Origin: a virus
Direction: 5' to 3' (one strand)
Virus record (IMG/VR): IMGVR_UViG_3300020197_000063
Location: 1-38,566 of that record
Length of the DNA stretch: 38,566 bases
In this document: positions 8,301 to 15,766 of the stretch, one piece after another
How the letters are laid out: each line of letters opens with the position of its first letter
Numbering within the stretch: position 1 is the stretch's first letter
Translations under genes and position numbers: made by a program
The notes under the pieces: generated by a model
What the model was told of the DNA's origin: nothing
Databases searched by the model: none
The model's input: only the letters and a program-made list of their open reading frames with translations

Positions 8301-10955
8301 AACATTCTCTGGGAGCTTCGCCGGATCGACCAGCGCGGCTTCGTCGGGGAAAGAAGACAGCTTGAGCGCGGCCTGGACGGCGGCTAGGAGGTCGTCGTAC
8401 CTGGCTTCCAGGTACTTCTGCTCCCAATCCTTCCCGAACGCGGAGGCGATCCCGGACGTATGGCCCTTCAACAACTGGCCGAACGTGAGCGGTGCGTGCG
8501 TGGAGAGGACCGCCTGGACCGCCTGAACCAGTTTCTCCTGCTCCTCCTCGGGAGACACGGGAGCCGGGAGCGGAAAGGCGGACCCGAAGGCCAAGTTGGC
8601 CTTCTGGTACTTCTTGGCCCAGTTCGATCCGTGCTTAGCGGAAAGCGCGTCGATCTTCGCCTGCACCTGACTTCCGAGCGGAGTGCTCCCCAAGGCAGCG
8701 CGGGCCGCGTCCACGTCGGCGGTCAACTCGGTCACCGGGGGGTGGTCGGAGATCACCCCGAGCGTCTTCGGTCCTCCGACCACATGGTCAGCCTGGTTGT
8801 ACTTGGCAGCCCAGCCGGGGCCGTAGAGATCGACCATCTGGTCGTCGAAGACGGAACCTGGGGAGGTATCGAAACCTCCCTGAATCGCGGTGTTGACCTT
8901 GTTCACCAAGGCAACATGCTCCGGCGGAGCGACCGGCGGAAAGTCAGGTACAGGGGAGAGGGGCGGAACAGGGGAAACGGGGGAGGCTCCGAGCGAAATG
9001 TCCTTCTTCTTCTTGATCTTGGGAAACACCCCTGCCTTCTCGAACGCCTTGGTGAGCGCGATGGCAAAATCGGGCCAGTCTGGGCCGAGCATCCCGGCCA
9101 TCTCCTTCCCCACCACCGGCTTCTCCTGCGCCACGTCAAGGATGTGCTTGGGTCCGTAAGGCGACTCCACGGCCTGGAGGATCTGATGAGCCAGTTCTCC
9201 CATCACCCCGTACTTCGCGTCGTAGTACGACGCTCCCATACCAGACCTGTCACTCGCTACCTGCTTGAGATCACCCAAGCTGGCGAGGGCATCGTCGATC
9301 TTCTTCTGCTTCTCCTTCTCCGCCTGGTTCTTCCCCTTGTTCGTGCTGATGGTCTGGGCGATATGGGCATGCTCGGCCTCATACGCCTTCAAGGCGGCGG
9401 CAATGGCCAGTGCCTTCCCCGACGCGGCGAAGAAGGGGACGGGGCTGTGCGGAACGCCCGCGCCGACCAGGGCCTTCTCCCACGAACCGAATATCTCCTT
9501 GTCGGTCTTCAGCGAGTAGGCGAGCATGAGGGTGTAGAACCAGTCCTTGCCCCAGGCGTCTTGGATCACTTGAACGGTGTTGGGGTTCTTCTCGGCCCAG
9601 GATTTGAGCGATGCGAACGATTCAAGCGCCAACGAGGGGAGCATCGCCAACACGTCCCCGATCTCCGCGTAGTCCTTCCCATCGTAAACCGTCGTGGTGG
9701 GAAGGGTGCTGGGGGCGGGAGTCGGAACAGGAGCATCGGCCGGGAGAGGCGGAGCGAGCACGCTCGTCGGAGCATCCGCCGCCGCCAACGGATCGATAAC
9801 GGCGGGCGCGGCGTCGATGCTGTGGTCCAAGGAGACGCTGTAGCCCTGGTGGAGGTAAAGGCTCAGCCAGTCCTTGCCGAAGGTCTGGACCATGTGCTTG
9901 ACGAACGTGGGCGAGGACATGGCGCGCTTCTGCTTCTCGGGATTGTCGAAGCCCACGCTTTTCAGGAACGCCACGAGATCGGCGACCTTCTGGGAGGGCG
10001 GCTCCGGCACGGTCTCCGGGGAGAGCGCGGAGGGGTCCTGAACCGCCGCTTCGGGCGGACCGGAAGGTGGGGCGGACGCGGAAACGGACAGGGGTGCGGC
10101 CGGAGCGATGGCGGGACCGAGCGGCTTGAAGAAAACCGATCCCGACGAGGTGACCTTGAGGAGACCGTGCTCGGACGCACCGCTGAGCACGTCCGCGACG
10201 ATAATTTCGGCTTTCCCCTTCGTCATGCCCAGACCGACAAGGTGGTTGACCACCGTGTCCTTGTGGCTGTTCGGGTAGAACAGAGCGAGCAGCTTCCCTT
10301 CTAGCGTGAAGGGGGACACGTCCGACCCCTTCAACGCGGCGGCGAAGGCTGGATGCGGATACGCAACCAGCTTGTCCGCCACGGCCACGAGATCAGCAAC
10401 CACCGCACTTTTCAGGAACGCCTTCCACCTTGGCGGCGTCTTCGGCGCGAACGAGGGCTTGACCGGCGGTTCGGACGGAGAATCCGGCGGCGCGACCGCC
10501 GTCGGTCCGTAGGGGAGGGGAACCTCCCCCGAGGCAGGAGGCGAAGGGGAAGGCAACGGCGGTTCGGACGGGGCAGGCTCCTGGGCCTTCTTCTTCTTCT
10601 CCTTCGGGACCTCGCCACCGACCTTCACACCCGACGGAAGCTCGTAGCCCGCCTCGGGCGGCGCGACCTTCGAGCCGTGGAAGGGGTGGGCGACCTTGTG
10701 GAGGGCCAGGTTGTCCGAGGTGGCGGGGGTGACGGCCTTCCCGTCCTTGACAATGACCCCACCCGCCTTGACCGCCGCGTCAGCCTTGGCGGTCCCGATC
10801 GTGGCGTAGTAGACCCACGGCTTCTTCCCGCCCACCTTCACGTAGAGATGGGGGTACTTGCCCTGGTACTTGCGCACCGTCCCGATGGGGTACTCGTCCT
10901 TCGCTTCGAGCACGAGCACCGCCCCGGGAGGCAGTTTCCAGATCGCATGTTCCAT
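5376..10955 (-). CDS. Giant 1859-aa multidomain phage protein: WxxKY repeats, kinase-like domain, possible ADP-ribosyltransferase-like C-terminus
   Basis: Largest gene in the window, uninterrupted. Domains in order: an N-terminal beta-rich segment (1-115); a Pro/Ser/Ala linker; several helical modules separated by proline-rich linkers; five clear repeats of the form (Y/F/H)G-x2-W-x2-(K/H)Y-x3-A at about 705-945 and three weaker ones before; a kinase-like region at about 1010-1220 with FYNDPATGKQYLLK (candidate ATP lysine), GQHDSHADN (catalytic-loop-like, D and N) and GVDKEQAF (metal-binding-like); a second Pro linker; and a C-terminal module at about 1660-1859 (RFVYNGIKADD, SGVLAISERVCLG, GNEIMFRKG) recalling ADP-ribosyltransferase-like domains of large phage proteins. 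The kinase-like call follows HipA/PI3K-type motif order; the transferase call is weaker. ATG 10955 lacks a Shine-Dalgarno and lies about 21 nt below the palindrome promoter. Its build suggests an injected virion protein or 'polyvalent' effector (inference). Confidence 0.85.
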   Translation of the reverse strand: MEHAIWKLPPGAVLVLEAKDEYPIGTVRKYQGKYPHLYVKVGGKKPWVYYATIGTAKADAAVKAGGVIVKDGKAVTPATSDNLALHKVAHPFHGSKVAPPEAGYELPSGVKVGGEVPKEKKKKAQEPAPSEPPLPSPSPPASGEVPLPYGPTAVAPPDSPSEPPVKPSFAPKTPPRWKAFLKSAVVADLVAVADKLVAYPHPAFAAALKGSDVSPFTLEGKLLALFYPNSHKDTVVNHLVGLGMTKGKAEIIVADVLSGASEHGLLKVTSSGSVFFKPLGPAIAPAAPLSVSASAPPSGPPEAAVQDPSALSPETVPEPPSQKVADLVAFLKSVGFDNPEKQKRAMSSPTFVKHMVQTFGKDWLSLYLHQGYSVSLDHSIDAAPAVIDPLAAADAPTSVLAPPLPADAPVPTPAPSTLPTTTVYDGKDYAEIGDVLAMLPSLALESFASLKSWAEKNPNTVQVIQDAWGKDWFYTLMLAYSLKTDKEIFGSWEKALVGAGVPHSPVPFFAASGKALAIAAALKAYEAEHAHIAQTISTNKGKNQAEKEKQKKIDDALASLGDLKQVASDRSGMGASYYDAKYGVMGELAHQILQAVESPYGPKHILDVAQEKPVVGKEMAGMLGPDWPDFAIALTKAFEKAGVFPKIKKKKDISLGASPVSPVPPLSPVPDFPPVAPPEHVALVNKVNTAIQGGFDTSPGSVFDDQMVDLYGPGWAAKYNQADHVVGGPKTLGVISDHPPVTELTADVDAARAALGSTPLGSQVQAKIDALSAKHGSNWAKKYQKANLAFGSAFPLPAPVSPEEEQEKLVQAVQAVLSTHAPLTFGQLLKGHTSGIASAFGKDWEQKYLEARYDDLLAAVQAALKLSSFPDEAALVDPAKLPENVRAALASDYGPYWKGHYHKAQTQALLKAVDKALENSSLPLDKLKGAFADEMKAKYGVQWKAKYKKAKYVEAPVAPSSPTPTPSVGAPPIAAAPAVAVSVPHTGTLPPPNVPELSAMTYGGPAKLGGAGEKHFYNDPATGKQYLLKLAYEKDATKKAKPFAAIAQEVFATVSQAVKPDRTVPIRHFIRTQNGKQEHVTLQPMIPKKGTLQGVSPAKLSMAEKQDVASEHILDWLMGQHDSHADNLLRLHEGGVLGVDKEQAFRFMVSDVVAGTDQERLSLDYKPNPETPYYNSFWSAFSDGKFDFDPKAMLPTLEAIEALSDQAYVEQLRRYADDFFKNSPNLKDVFLKRAFARKKNLRADFETFLTMLHRKRLVHPKGTYTFAAGWDPTGAIPITPYVAVSLPSGGEPVAPVEAASPPKKKIVKYSAADYALAAGVMHKVYLPTQGPDQGKGDPTKYVVRISKGTNEAKLSNFLKEMGLSLHPEHPAIIYGQSYTLVVVKKADWDAAFVEKEEIQPIIVDAADVAAGVDVTEPGLANINSDELYHIEDMKLGHVGKNFSAGSPLVEGHVLKGRRILEANGEVAYLFQFKLRGHRRGSGSNIYYFDDTDVPPGQSAYLPMPRYNYVIGTDAMKEKAASPISTLSGEKWTAGNSEIFFQRKRKPFTYMGTVVAKVRPKPGQSVRDAFAEALEAMKPGLSKEVLRNPTPEEQEVVKLARLLWAVAPQVSDSLKKAEYTVEKLRAELAKVGYSPEKIDKVELRVTTDGHVSHVLPGRWKEMGARFVYNGIKADDQVPSILRSGVLAISERVCLGVVPNGISISEDTNNGAGDQALCRVATNHSNSFHWSWPVQAIVAPTELDRLDCYMYSGDSYGCSDPDDGPHGSAWRSRQPVSAVIPHAGDGNEIMFRKGIDSSRILRLVVQSEQHRKSLIQKLINEGFVEANGVPISDFVVVASNISTAAAKLQKVLAQATSKGSL

Positions 10956-10973
10956 TGGAGGTCGTCTTCTGCC

Positions 10974-11004
10974 TTCGGGTATAACCTAGCAGGTTATACC
11001 CGAA
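10974..11004. promoter_or_regulatory. Operator: 31-bp palindrome with 14-bp perfect arms over a promoter
   Basis: The arms TTCGGGTATAACCT and AGGTTATACCCGAA are exact inverted copies separated by AGC. The palindrome fills the spacer and -10 of the promoter at 10983-11011, so a bound dimer would block RNA polymerase. It is AT-rich against its surroundings. This is the longest perfect dyad seen in the window outside coding sequence, and it has the geometry of a classic repressor operator. The binding protein is unknown; the MerR-like regulator at 19797-20651 is one candidate. Confidence 0.8.
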
Positions 11005-11011
11005 TTGTCAA
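10983..11011 (-). promoter_or_regulatory. Promoter (TTGACA-17-TAGGTT) for the giant gene
   Basis: -35 TTGACA at 11006-11011, 17-nt spacer, -10-like TAGGTT at 10983-10988 with TGC just before it (extended -10 style). It lies 8 nt after the TAG stop at 11020 and about 21 nt upstream (from predicted +1) of ATG 10955. It is overlaid by the palindrome at 10974-11004, so repression is expected. Confidence 0.65.
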
Positions 11012-11019
11012 GGAACCGC

Positions 11020-11757
11020 CTAGATCTCCTCCGTGTCGCCGATCTCGGGATCGTTCGCCCACGGGGCCTTCCACACCACCTGGGCGTCCTTGGACTCGTA
11101 CTTCATCGCCTCCCACGCGCGCGAGGAAAGCTCGGCGGCTCGGCGCAGCACGCCGTTCACGCGCGCGAAACACCCCTCCGACACCGCGTCCCGGAAGTCG
11201 AGGCTCACGTTCACGATCTCCGCCGGATCCACCGCGCTCCCCTTCGCCTTCTCGCGGAGCATCGTCTGGGCCTTCGCCCCCTTGTCGAGTGCCTTCCCGA
11301 GCGCGGCAGAGAGCTTCTGCGCCCCCTGTTTCATCTCCTCGACCACCGTGACCGGCTTCAGGTCGGCCAGCGTCTTCGGCTTCCCCTTGTAGGACGAACG
11401 CTTCGTCGAAAGGCTCCACGCCTTCGCGCAGCGGTAGAAGGCTTCCCGGCCTTCGGCGAAGTCTCCGTAGGCGCGCATCATCGTGGTCTTGGCGACGTGA
11501 AGCGCGCGGCTCACGTCCACCACCGCGCGACGGCGCTCGATATCCGACTGACCCCCCACCGCCATATAGGCGGCCTCGGTCACGTCCTGCACCACGTCGA
11601 GGAAGTTGTCCCCCTGGCGGATGAAGCTCCGCCAGGAGTTCGCGGCGAGAAGGAGATCTTCTTCGGACGCCTCCCCGCCCGGCACGGGCGGAACCTTCTC
11701 CGCCTCGACCAGAGCACCACGGAGAGCACGAAGGGTATCACGCAGGTTGTCGGCCAT
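11020..11757 (-). CDS. Unknown 245-aa helical protein
   Basis: Not recognised. Almost entirely helical with many charged residues: MADNLRDTLRALRGALVEAE at the start, then DNFLDVVQDVTEAAYMAV and RALHVAKTTMMRAYGDFAEG, and later VEEMKQGAQKLSAALGKAL. No catalytic motif, Cys cluster or membrane segment. The start is set at ATG 11757 because GGAGG lies 7 nt upstream; an in-frame start at 11784 would touch the ParB stop. It is last in the long recombination operon, next to the ParB-like gene, so a DNA-organising or partner role is possible but not shown. Confidence 0.72.
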   Translation of the reverse strand: MADNLRDTLRALRGALVEAEKVPPVPGGEASEEDLLLAANSWRSFIRQGDNFLDVVQDVTEAAYMAVGGQSDIERRRAVVDVSRALHVAKTTMMRAYGDFAEGREAFYRCAKAWSLSTKRSSYKGKPKTLADLKPVTVVEEMKQGAQKLSAALGKALDKGAKAQTMLREKAKGSAVDPAEIVNVSLDFRDAVSEGCFARVNGVLRRAAELSSRAWEAMKYESKDAQVVWKAPWANDPEIGDTEEI

Positions 11758-11783
11758 CTCGATCCTCCAGGACCACCCTAGCA

Positions 11784-12578
11784 CTACCCCGAAACCGGCT
11801 CAACAGCCTTCACCGGATCTTCGGCCAAGGCGGCAGTCGCTCGCTTGGCGGCCTCGGCGATGACCGGAGCCAGGAAGTCGTTAAGGTCGGTCTGGGTGGC
11901 CTTGCAGTAGGCCAGCACCTTGTTCAGGGCCTTGCGGGTCTTGGCGTTGATCTGCACGTAGACGTGATCTTGCTTCCCGAAGGAGAAGACCATGAAGGAA
12001 AGCGGCACCGTGTTCCCGTAGCGGGAGAACATCTCCTGGATGATCTTGGCGAGATCATCCACGGTCTTCGCTTCCTTGGCAGCCTCGTCGAAGTCCTTCT
12101 GCATCTCCTTGGGGAGCGCCTTCTTCATCCCCTTCTTCACCCCTTCCACGAGCTTCTGGAAAGCCTTGCTGTCCGTGTAGGCAAAGAGGGACTGGAGCGC
12201 GTCCTGACCGTACTTCTCGGCCATCTCGTTGTAGAGGGCGATGAACTTGTCCGGGTTCAGGCGTCCCCGAAGGACGTTCAGACGAACGGTAACGAGCCGC
12301 TGGAGATCTTCGTCGGTCCACTTCTTCCCGACCAGGATGACGCACGGGATCTCCTCCAGCCCCACCTCCTTGGCGGCACGCCAGCGGTGCTCTCCGCCGA
12401 TGATCACGTAGCGCCCGTCGTCGAGGGGCACCACCTCGCAGGGGTCGATGAAGCCCACGTCCTTGATCTCCTCGACCAGTCGGAGGAAGGTCGCCTCTGA
12501 CTCCTGGTTTGGATTCCAGTCGTTCGGCACCAGGAGATCGATGGGGAGATACTTCAGTTCGGGCTTCGCGTCGGTCAT
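11784..12578 (-). CDS. ParB/Srx-fold nuclease-like protein
   Basis: The N-terminal domain (residues 8-100) has the ParB signature: a start like YLPIDLLVPNDWNPN, then FIDPCEVVPLDDGRYVIIGG and GGEHRWRAAK at 61-70 (the GExR-type phosphate-binding motif of ParB CTPase/Srx folds). The C-terminal 160 residues are helical and unlike the ParB helix-turn-helix, with KKGMKKALPKEMQ and KIIQEMFSRYG, then a beta segment (LSFMVFSFGKQDHVYVQINAKTR). In phages such proteins may be DNA-binding factors, nucleases or regulators rather than partition proteins. It begins 10 nt after the methyltransferase stop and sits in the recombination operon, which fits DNA processing or modification control. Confidence 0.85.
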   Translation of the reverse strand: MTDAKPELKYLPIDLLVPNDWNPNQESEATFLRLVEEIKDVGFIDPCEVVPLDDGRYVIIGGEHRWRAAKEVGLEEIPCVILVGKKWTDEDLQRLVTVRLNVLRGRLNPDKFIALYNEMAEKYGQDALQSLFAYTDSKAFQKLVEGVKKGMKKALPKEMQKDFDEAAKEAKTVDDLAKIIQEMFSRYGNTVPLSFMVFSFGKQDHVYVQINAKTRKALNKVLAYCKATQTDLNDFLAPVIAEAAKRATAALAEDPVKAVEPVSG

Positions 12579-12588
12579 CTGGCTCCGA

Positions 12589-13299
12589 TCATGTGTGCGC
12601 GGGCTTCGGGCCGGTCCACACCCGACCCACCTCTCGCTTCCTCATGCAGAGGAGGTAGCTGTGGCTCTTTCGTGAGTGGATCTGCCGAAGCTGGCGACTC
12701 ACCCCCGGCCGCCCCTGTCGAACCAGGACGAACAGATCTTCACACACCCAAACATCGGACAGGTGGTTGACGATCTCGATGTGGGTGAGGCGCTGCACGT
12801 TAGCGCACACCTCGTCCTGGCACTTCACCACCCATACCCCGTGGCGCTTCAACACCCGCCCCGCCTCCTTCGCGGCAGCCAGGTAGAGTGCGAGCACACT
12901 GTCGTGTCCGTCCACCACCCGCGCGTTGTTCCGGTAACGGACCTCGAATTGCTGATGACCCACATGCGCCGTCCCGCCCGAACCGTGCATGTAGGGAGGG
13001 TCGAAGACCAGGAGGTCGAAGGATGCCGAAGGCCATGGGAGCTTTCGCGCATCCACGCCCCAGGCGGCGTCGGAGATCTTCAGGTTGTAAAGATCTTTCG
13101 GCACGTTGCGCCAGAACACCCCCCGACCGTAGGTGGTGTCGAGCACGGAGGCTCCAGGCCGGGCGTAGAGGGCGAGGATCTTCGGGAAGAGGTCGTCCGT
13201 CGGCCCGACGTGTGCCGAAAGCACGAGATCGCTGGTCGGAGCGCCTGCGGGAGATCGACGCTTGGGGCGAGGAGCGGACTGGAGCACCGGCACGGCCAC
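12589..13299 (-). CDS. DNA N6-adenine/N4-cytosine methyltransferase (DPPY type), first of two
   Basis: Class I SAM-dependent DNA methyltransferase of 236 aa. Residues 53-60 (LDTTYGRG) resemble the SAM-binding motif I; VFDPPYMHG at 98-106 is catalytic motif IV (DPPY, amino-methylating); GRVLKRHGVWVVKC fits the strand before motif VIII. The target sequence cannot be read. No restriction endonuclease is adjacent, so it may protect phage DNA from host restriction or mark it for phage nucleases (inference). The start is GTG 13299, 23 nt after the previous stop, with a weak GGTAGG. It belongs to the long operon begun at 20651. Confidence 0.88.
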   Translation of the reverse strand: MAVPVLQSAPRPKRRSPAGAPTSDLVLSAHVGPTDDLFPKILALYARPGASVLDTTYGRGVFWRNVPKDLYNLKISDAAWGVDARKLPWPSASFDLLVFDPPYMHGSGGTAHVGHQQFEVRYRNNARVVDGHDSVLALYLAAAKEAGRVLKRHGVWVVKCQDEVCANVQRLTHIEIVNHLSDVWVCEDLFVLVRQGRPGVSRQLRQIHSRKSHSYLLCMRKREVGRVWTGPKPAHT

Positions 13300-13322
13300 A
13301 GCCTACCAAGGAGATCGGGAGC

Positions 13323-13541
13323 CTACAACTCCCCCGACAGCACCTCGGCAAGGCCGTGACACTTGCGAGCGGCGAGGGCGAGTTCCCCCGCCACCCGGCG
13401 CACGAAATCCTCCAACCGCTCCTCGGGAGCGGGTAACTCCTCCACCGGAACCTGCTCGGCGGCCTCCATCACCCCATCCAAGAGGTGACGAATGGAAGCG
13501 ATCTCAGCGCGAAGGGTCTCCGGGGAAAGCGAGAGGTTCAC
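13323..13541 (-). CDS. Unknown 72-aa acidic helical protein
   Basis: Small acidic protein: MNLSLSPETLRAEIASIRHL at the start, then VEELPAPEERLEDFVRRVAGELALAARK-type helices in sequence. No Cys, membrane segment or known motif. GTG 13541 overlaps the previous stop as GTGA, and the stop is followed 23 nt later by the methyltransferase start, so it is a normal operon member. The two amphipathic helices suggest a helical-hairpin accessory or protein-binding factor; function unknown. Confidence 0.7.
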   Translation of the reverse strand: MNLSLSPETLRAEIASIRHLLDGVMEAAEQVPVEELPAPEERLEDFVRRVAGELALAARKCHGLAEVLSGEL

Positions 13542-14524
13542 TGATCCTCCTCCTTCCCGTGCATCGCAACCACATTCTTCTGGATCTTCTCCAGGGTGTT
13601 GAGCCCGTAGACGAACTCGTAGGCTGCGTCGAACGCGACCAGCCGGAGGCCGGTGGCATGCTCGATGCGCGCAAGCCAGCGGAGCTTCTGCTCCTCGTCA
13701 GGCTTCAAGTCCTGAGTGGCGAGGAAGTCGATGCAGATGAGAGTGAGCAGGTGGCTGGGCTTGTCGCTCTCGGCGAGTTGGGAGGCCCGTTCCAATGCCA
13801 TGTTCACCACCTCCGCCTGCTCGGCGTAGAGGGAGAAGTCCTTGCGAAATAGCTTGGGCACGGCCGGGATAGTGGGCGGCCCGTCGTCGCTGTCGTCCAG
13901 GGTCTCGGAAGCATCTTCGGGAGGAGCTTGGAACTTCGGCTTGGCGAAGACGTTCTTCGGCTTGCCGCTCGACGCCACCTCGGCGTAGACGGTGGAGGGA
14001 GAGGGAAGGGCAGTCTTATCCCCGCCCTGCTCGGCCTCGATCTCCGCCGCCTCCTGCTTCTTCTTGAAGGCCTGGACGGTCAGGAGAAGCTCCTGGTAGT
14101 TCAGGGCCTCCGCCATGTCGAGCCACTTCTTCGCGTTCTTCACCGTGAGAACCCGGACCAGTTCCCGAACCTTCGACCAGCCCAGCTTGAGGAGCCGGGA
14201 GCGGAGCGACGAGTCGAGGGCCGCGAGATCTCCTTGGAGGCAGACCCCGATGTGCCGGAGGTGTTCGGCCTTGCGGCGCGCGAGGCCAAGTTCCTGCTCG
14301 GCGTAGTCGTGGAAGGTCGCGTAGCCCCAGGAGGTGTAGATGGGGAGCGAGTTGTTGTCCTCGGAAGGGGTGTCCCACACCTCCACGAGGAGCAGGGCGA
14401 GATCCACGTAGTCGGTGTTGACGCGCTCGGCGGCGTCCCGAACACGCTCGCGGAGCTTCTTCGAGTGACCCTTGGTGGCGACGGCCCCGCCGGGGATGAC
14501 GTGGAACTTCTTGTCAGCCTTCAT
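13538..14524 (-). CDS. Unknown 328-aa protein, N-terminal DUF3102-like helical domain
   Basis: The N-terminal half (about 25-160) is helical and includes SLPIYTSWGYATFHDYAEQELG followed by LARRKAEHLRHIGVCL, a pattern recalling DUF3102-like or ParB-neighbourhood proteins that couple an HTH-like fold with DNA binding (weak family inference). A charged linker and a Ser/Pro/Asp-rich segment follow (DASETLDDSDDGPP), then a C-terminal helical domain with two Cys-free helices (LLTLICIDFLATQDL). The start is taken at ATG 14524 because AAGGAG lies 8 nt upstream; an in-frame start at 14560 would lengthen it by 12 residues. It overlaps the SSB gene by 11 nt. Occurrence beside a ParB-like gene may be meaningful. 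Confidence 0.72.
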   Translation of the reverse strand: MKADKKFHVIPGGAVATKGHSKKLRERVRDAAERVNTDYVDLALLLVEVWDTPSEDNNSLPIYTSWGYATFHDYAEQELGLARRKAEHLRHIGVCLQGDLAALDSSLRSRLLKLGWSKVRELVRVLTVKNAKKWLDMAEALNYQELLLTVQAFKKKQEAAEIEAEQGGDKTALPSPSTVYAEVASSGKPKNVFAKPKFQAPPEDASETLDDSDDGPPTIPAVPKLFRKDFSLYAEQAEVVNMALERASQLAESDKPSHLLTLICIDFLATQDLKPDEEQKLRWLARIEHATGLRLVAFDAAYEFVYGLNTLEKIQKNVVAMHGKEEDQ

Positions 14525-14855
14525 CGCGTGGTTCTCCTTCTGTTTCGGTTTCAGGAACACGAGGAATCACGATGTCCTTGGCGCGAACCTCGACCAACCA
14601 ACTCTCCGCCCCCTCCCGGTTCATCAACTCCCCCTCGACGATCACGTAGCTCTTGATCGAGATCCGGTTCTTGCACAACCGGACCAACCCCTCGCCGTAG
14701 AGGTTGACCTTGGTTCGGACCGTCACCACCTCGCCGTTGCCGTGGCGCTCGGTGAGCACAGTGAACGTGCAGGAGGGGATCCCGTTGCGGGTCGCGGCGT
14801 AGCGCACCGGCCCCATCACCGCGCCGGAAAGGACGATGCGGTTCACTCCGCGCAT
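14514..14855 (-). CDS. ssb: OB-fold single-stranded DNA-binding protein (SSB/PriB-like)
   Basis: 113 aa, the size of an SSB core without the long acidic tail. It opens with VNRIVLSGAVMGPVRYAATR, the typical first strands of bacterial SSB, followed by PSCTFTVLTER, VVTVRTKVNLYGEG and IKSYVIVEGELMNRE with WLVEVRAKDIVI as the last strand. The C-terminus is short and acidic (ETEGEPRDEG), lacking the DDDIPF tip. It coats ssDNA or acts in recombination alongside RuvC and RecA in the same operon. ATG 14855 overlaps the RuvC stop (TGATG); an in-frame GTG at 14864 is an alternative. The primase/helicase cluster carries a different, larger ssDNA-binding candidate. Confidence 0.85.
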   Translation of the reverse strand: MRGVNRIVLSGAVMGPVRYAATRNGIPSCTFTVLTERHGNGEVVTVRTKVNLYGEGLVRLCKNRISIKSYVIVEGELMNREGAESWLVEVRAKDIVIPRVPETETEGEPRDEG

Positions 14856-15418
14856 CACGCACACATCTGTCGCGCGAGCTTGACGGTCTCGCTGTCTAGG
14901 CAGGGCAGGACGGAGGCCAGCGCGTCATAGGGATGCTCTCGGAGGCTTGCGGGGACGGAACCGAGCTTCTCGGGAAGGTCGGGGAAGCGGAGCGTCAGGG
15001 CCTCCTGCACCTCCTCCTTGGAGGCGTCCCGCTTGCCGCAGACTCGCTTCTTCACCTCCTGGGGGGAGGCTTGAAGAAGCGCGAGCCCAAGCTGGTGGGA
15101 GAGGGAGGCGAGAACGCCCCAGCAGAGGGCGACCTTGGCGGCAGAAGAGGCGTTGCGCGGGAAGCTCATCGACTCGGCGCAGATCAACTGGATCTGATGG
15201 TCCCGGACAAGGTGGCGAAGATCTCGCGCGATTTCCTGGCTCCGGCGGAAGTTGTCGTCGGCCACCAACACCTTTCGCTTCTTCGCGGAAGGCTCGGTCC
15301 GCAAGAGACCGACCTCCGCGACCAACTCCTTGGTCGGAGTGAGCACCACCACCGCGTACCCGACCGAGGCGAAACCCGGGTCGATCCCAAGCACACGCAC
15401 CTGAGACCTCTCAGGCAT
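14855..15418 (-). CDS. ruvC: RuvC-like Holliday junction resolvase
   Basis: Cuts four-way junctions formed in recombination and replication. It is an RNase H-fold protein of 187 aa with the RuvC acidic residues in order: D13 in VLGIDPGFASVGYA, E82 in ICAESMSFPRNASSA, and D165 in HPYDALASVL near the C-terminus (with H162 beside it). Length and spacing fit bacterial RuvC. The start is ATG 15418, with GGAAGG upstream and an 8-nt overlap with the previous gene. It sits with SSB, two PD-(D/E)XK nucleases and RecA, forming a recombination block that probably resolves branched DNA before packaging. Confidence 0.92.
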   Translation of the reverse strand: MPERSQVRVLGIDPGFASVGYAVVVLTPTKELVAEVGLLRTEPSAKKRKVLVADDNFRRSQEIARDLRHLVRDHQIQLICAESMSFPRNASSAAKVALCWGVLASLSHQLGLALLQASPQEVKKRVCGKRDASKEEVQEALTLRFPDLPEKLGSVPASLREHPYDALASVLPCLDSETVKLARQMCA

Positions 15419-15761
15419 CAGCAGCCTTCCGCCGCCGGAGAAGGGCCACCGCACCCGCCGCCATCACGATCCCGTAAACCAGCCGATCAGCATCCTCACC
15501 GACCACCCGATCGCCCTGACGCTGTAGCGGGCGACCTAGCGAAGATTCGACGTGCGCTGCGAGTCGAGCCACCTCCTCCGGGTTGTCCTTCCCCCACAAG
15601 GAGGCGTAGAGGAAGCACGGAGCACAGGAGAAGAACCGCCCGTCCCCTTCCTCCACAGGGAACTCCCAACGCGCGAGCGGCCGGTCGCAGAGACCGCAAC
15701 ACACCCCCGTCAAGCCCGTCGGAAGCGGGCGGCCCATCCGAGGATCGAACACGACGCGCAC
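15411..15761 (-). CDS. Unknown 116-aa protein: zinc-ribbon-like Cys pairs and C-terminal membrane helix
   Basis: Starts at GTG 15761. Residues 20-47 hold CCGLCDRPLARWEF and CAPCFLY, two CxxC pairs spaced like a zinc ribbon. The C-terminus has a hydrophobic helix (LVYGIVMAAGAVALL) followed by RRRK, a likely single TM anchor with a positively charged inside end. A membrane-tethered zinc ribbon in a recombination operon is unusual; it might tether replication or recombination machinery to the membrane (speculation). It overlaps the RuvC start by 8 nt. Confidence 0.75.
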   Translation of the reverse strand: MRVVFDPRMGRPLPTGLTGVCCGLCDRPLARWEFPVEEGDGRFFSCAPCFLYASLWGKDNPEEVARLAAHVESSLGRPLQRQGDRVVGEDADRLVYGIVMAAGAVALLRRRKAADA

Positions 15762-15766
15762 GGCGC

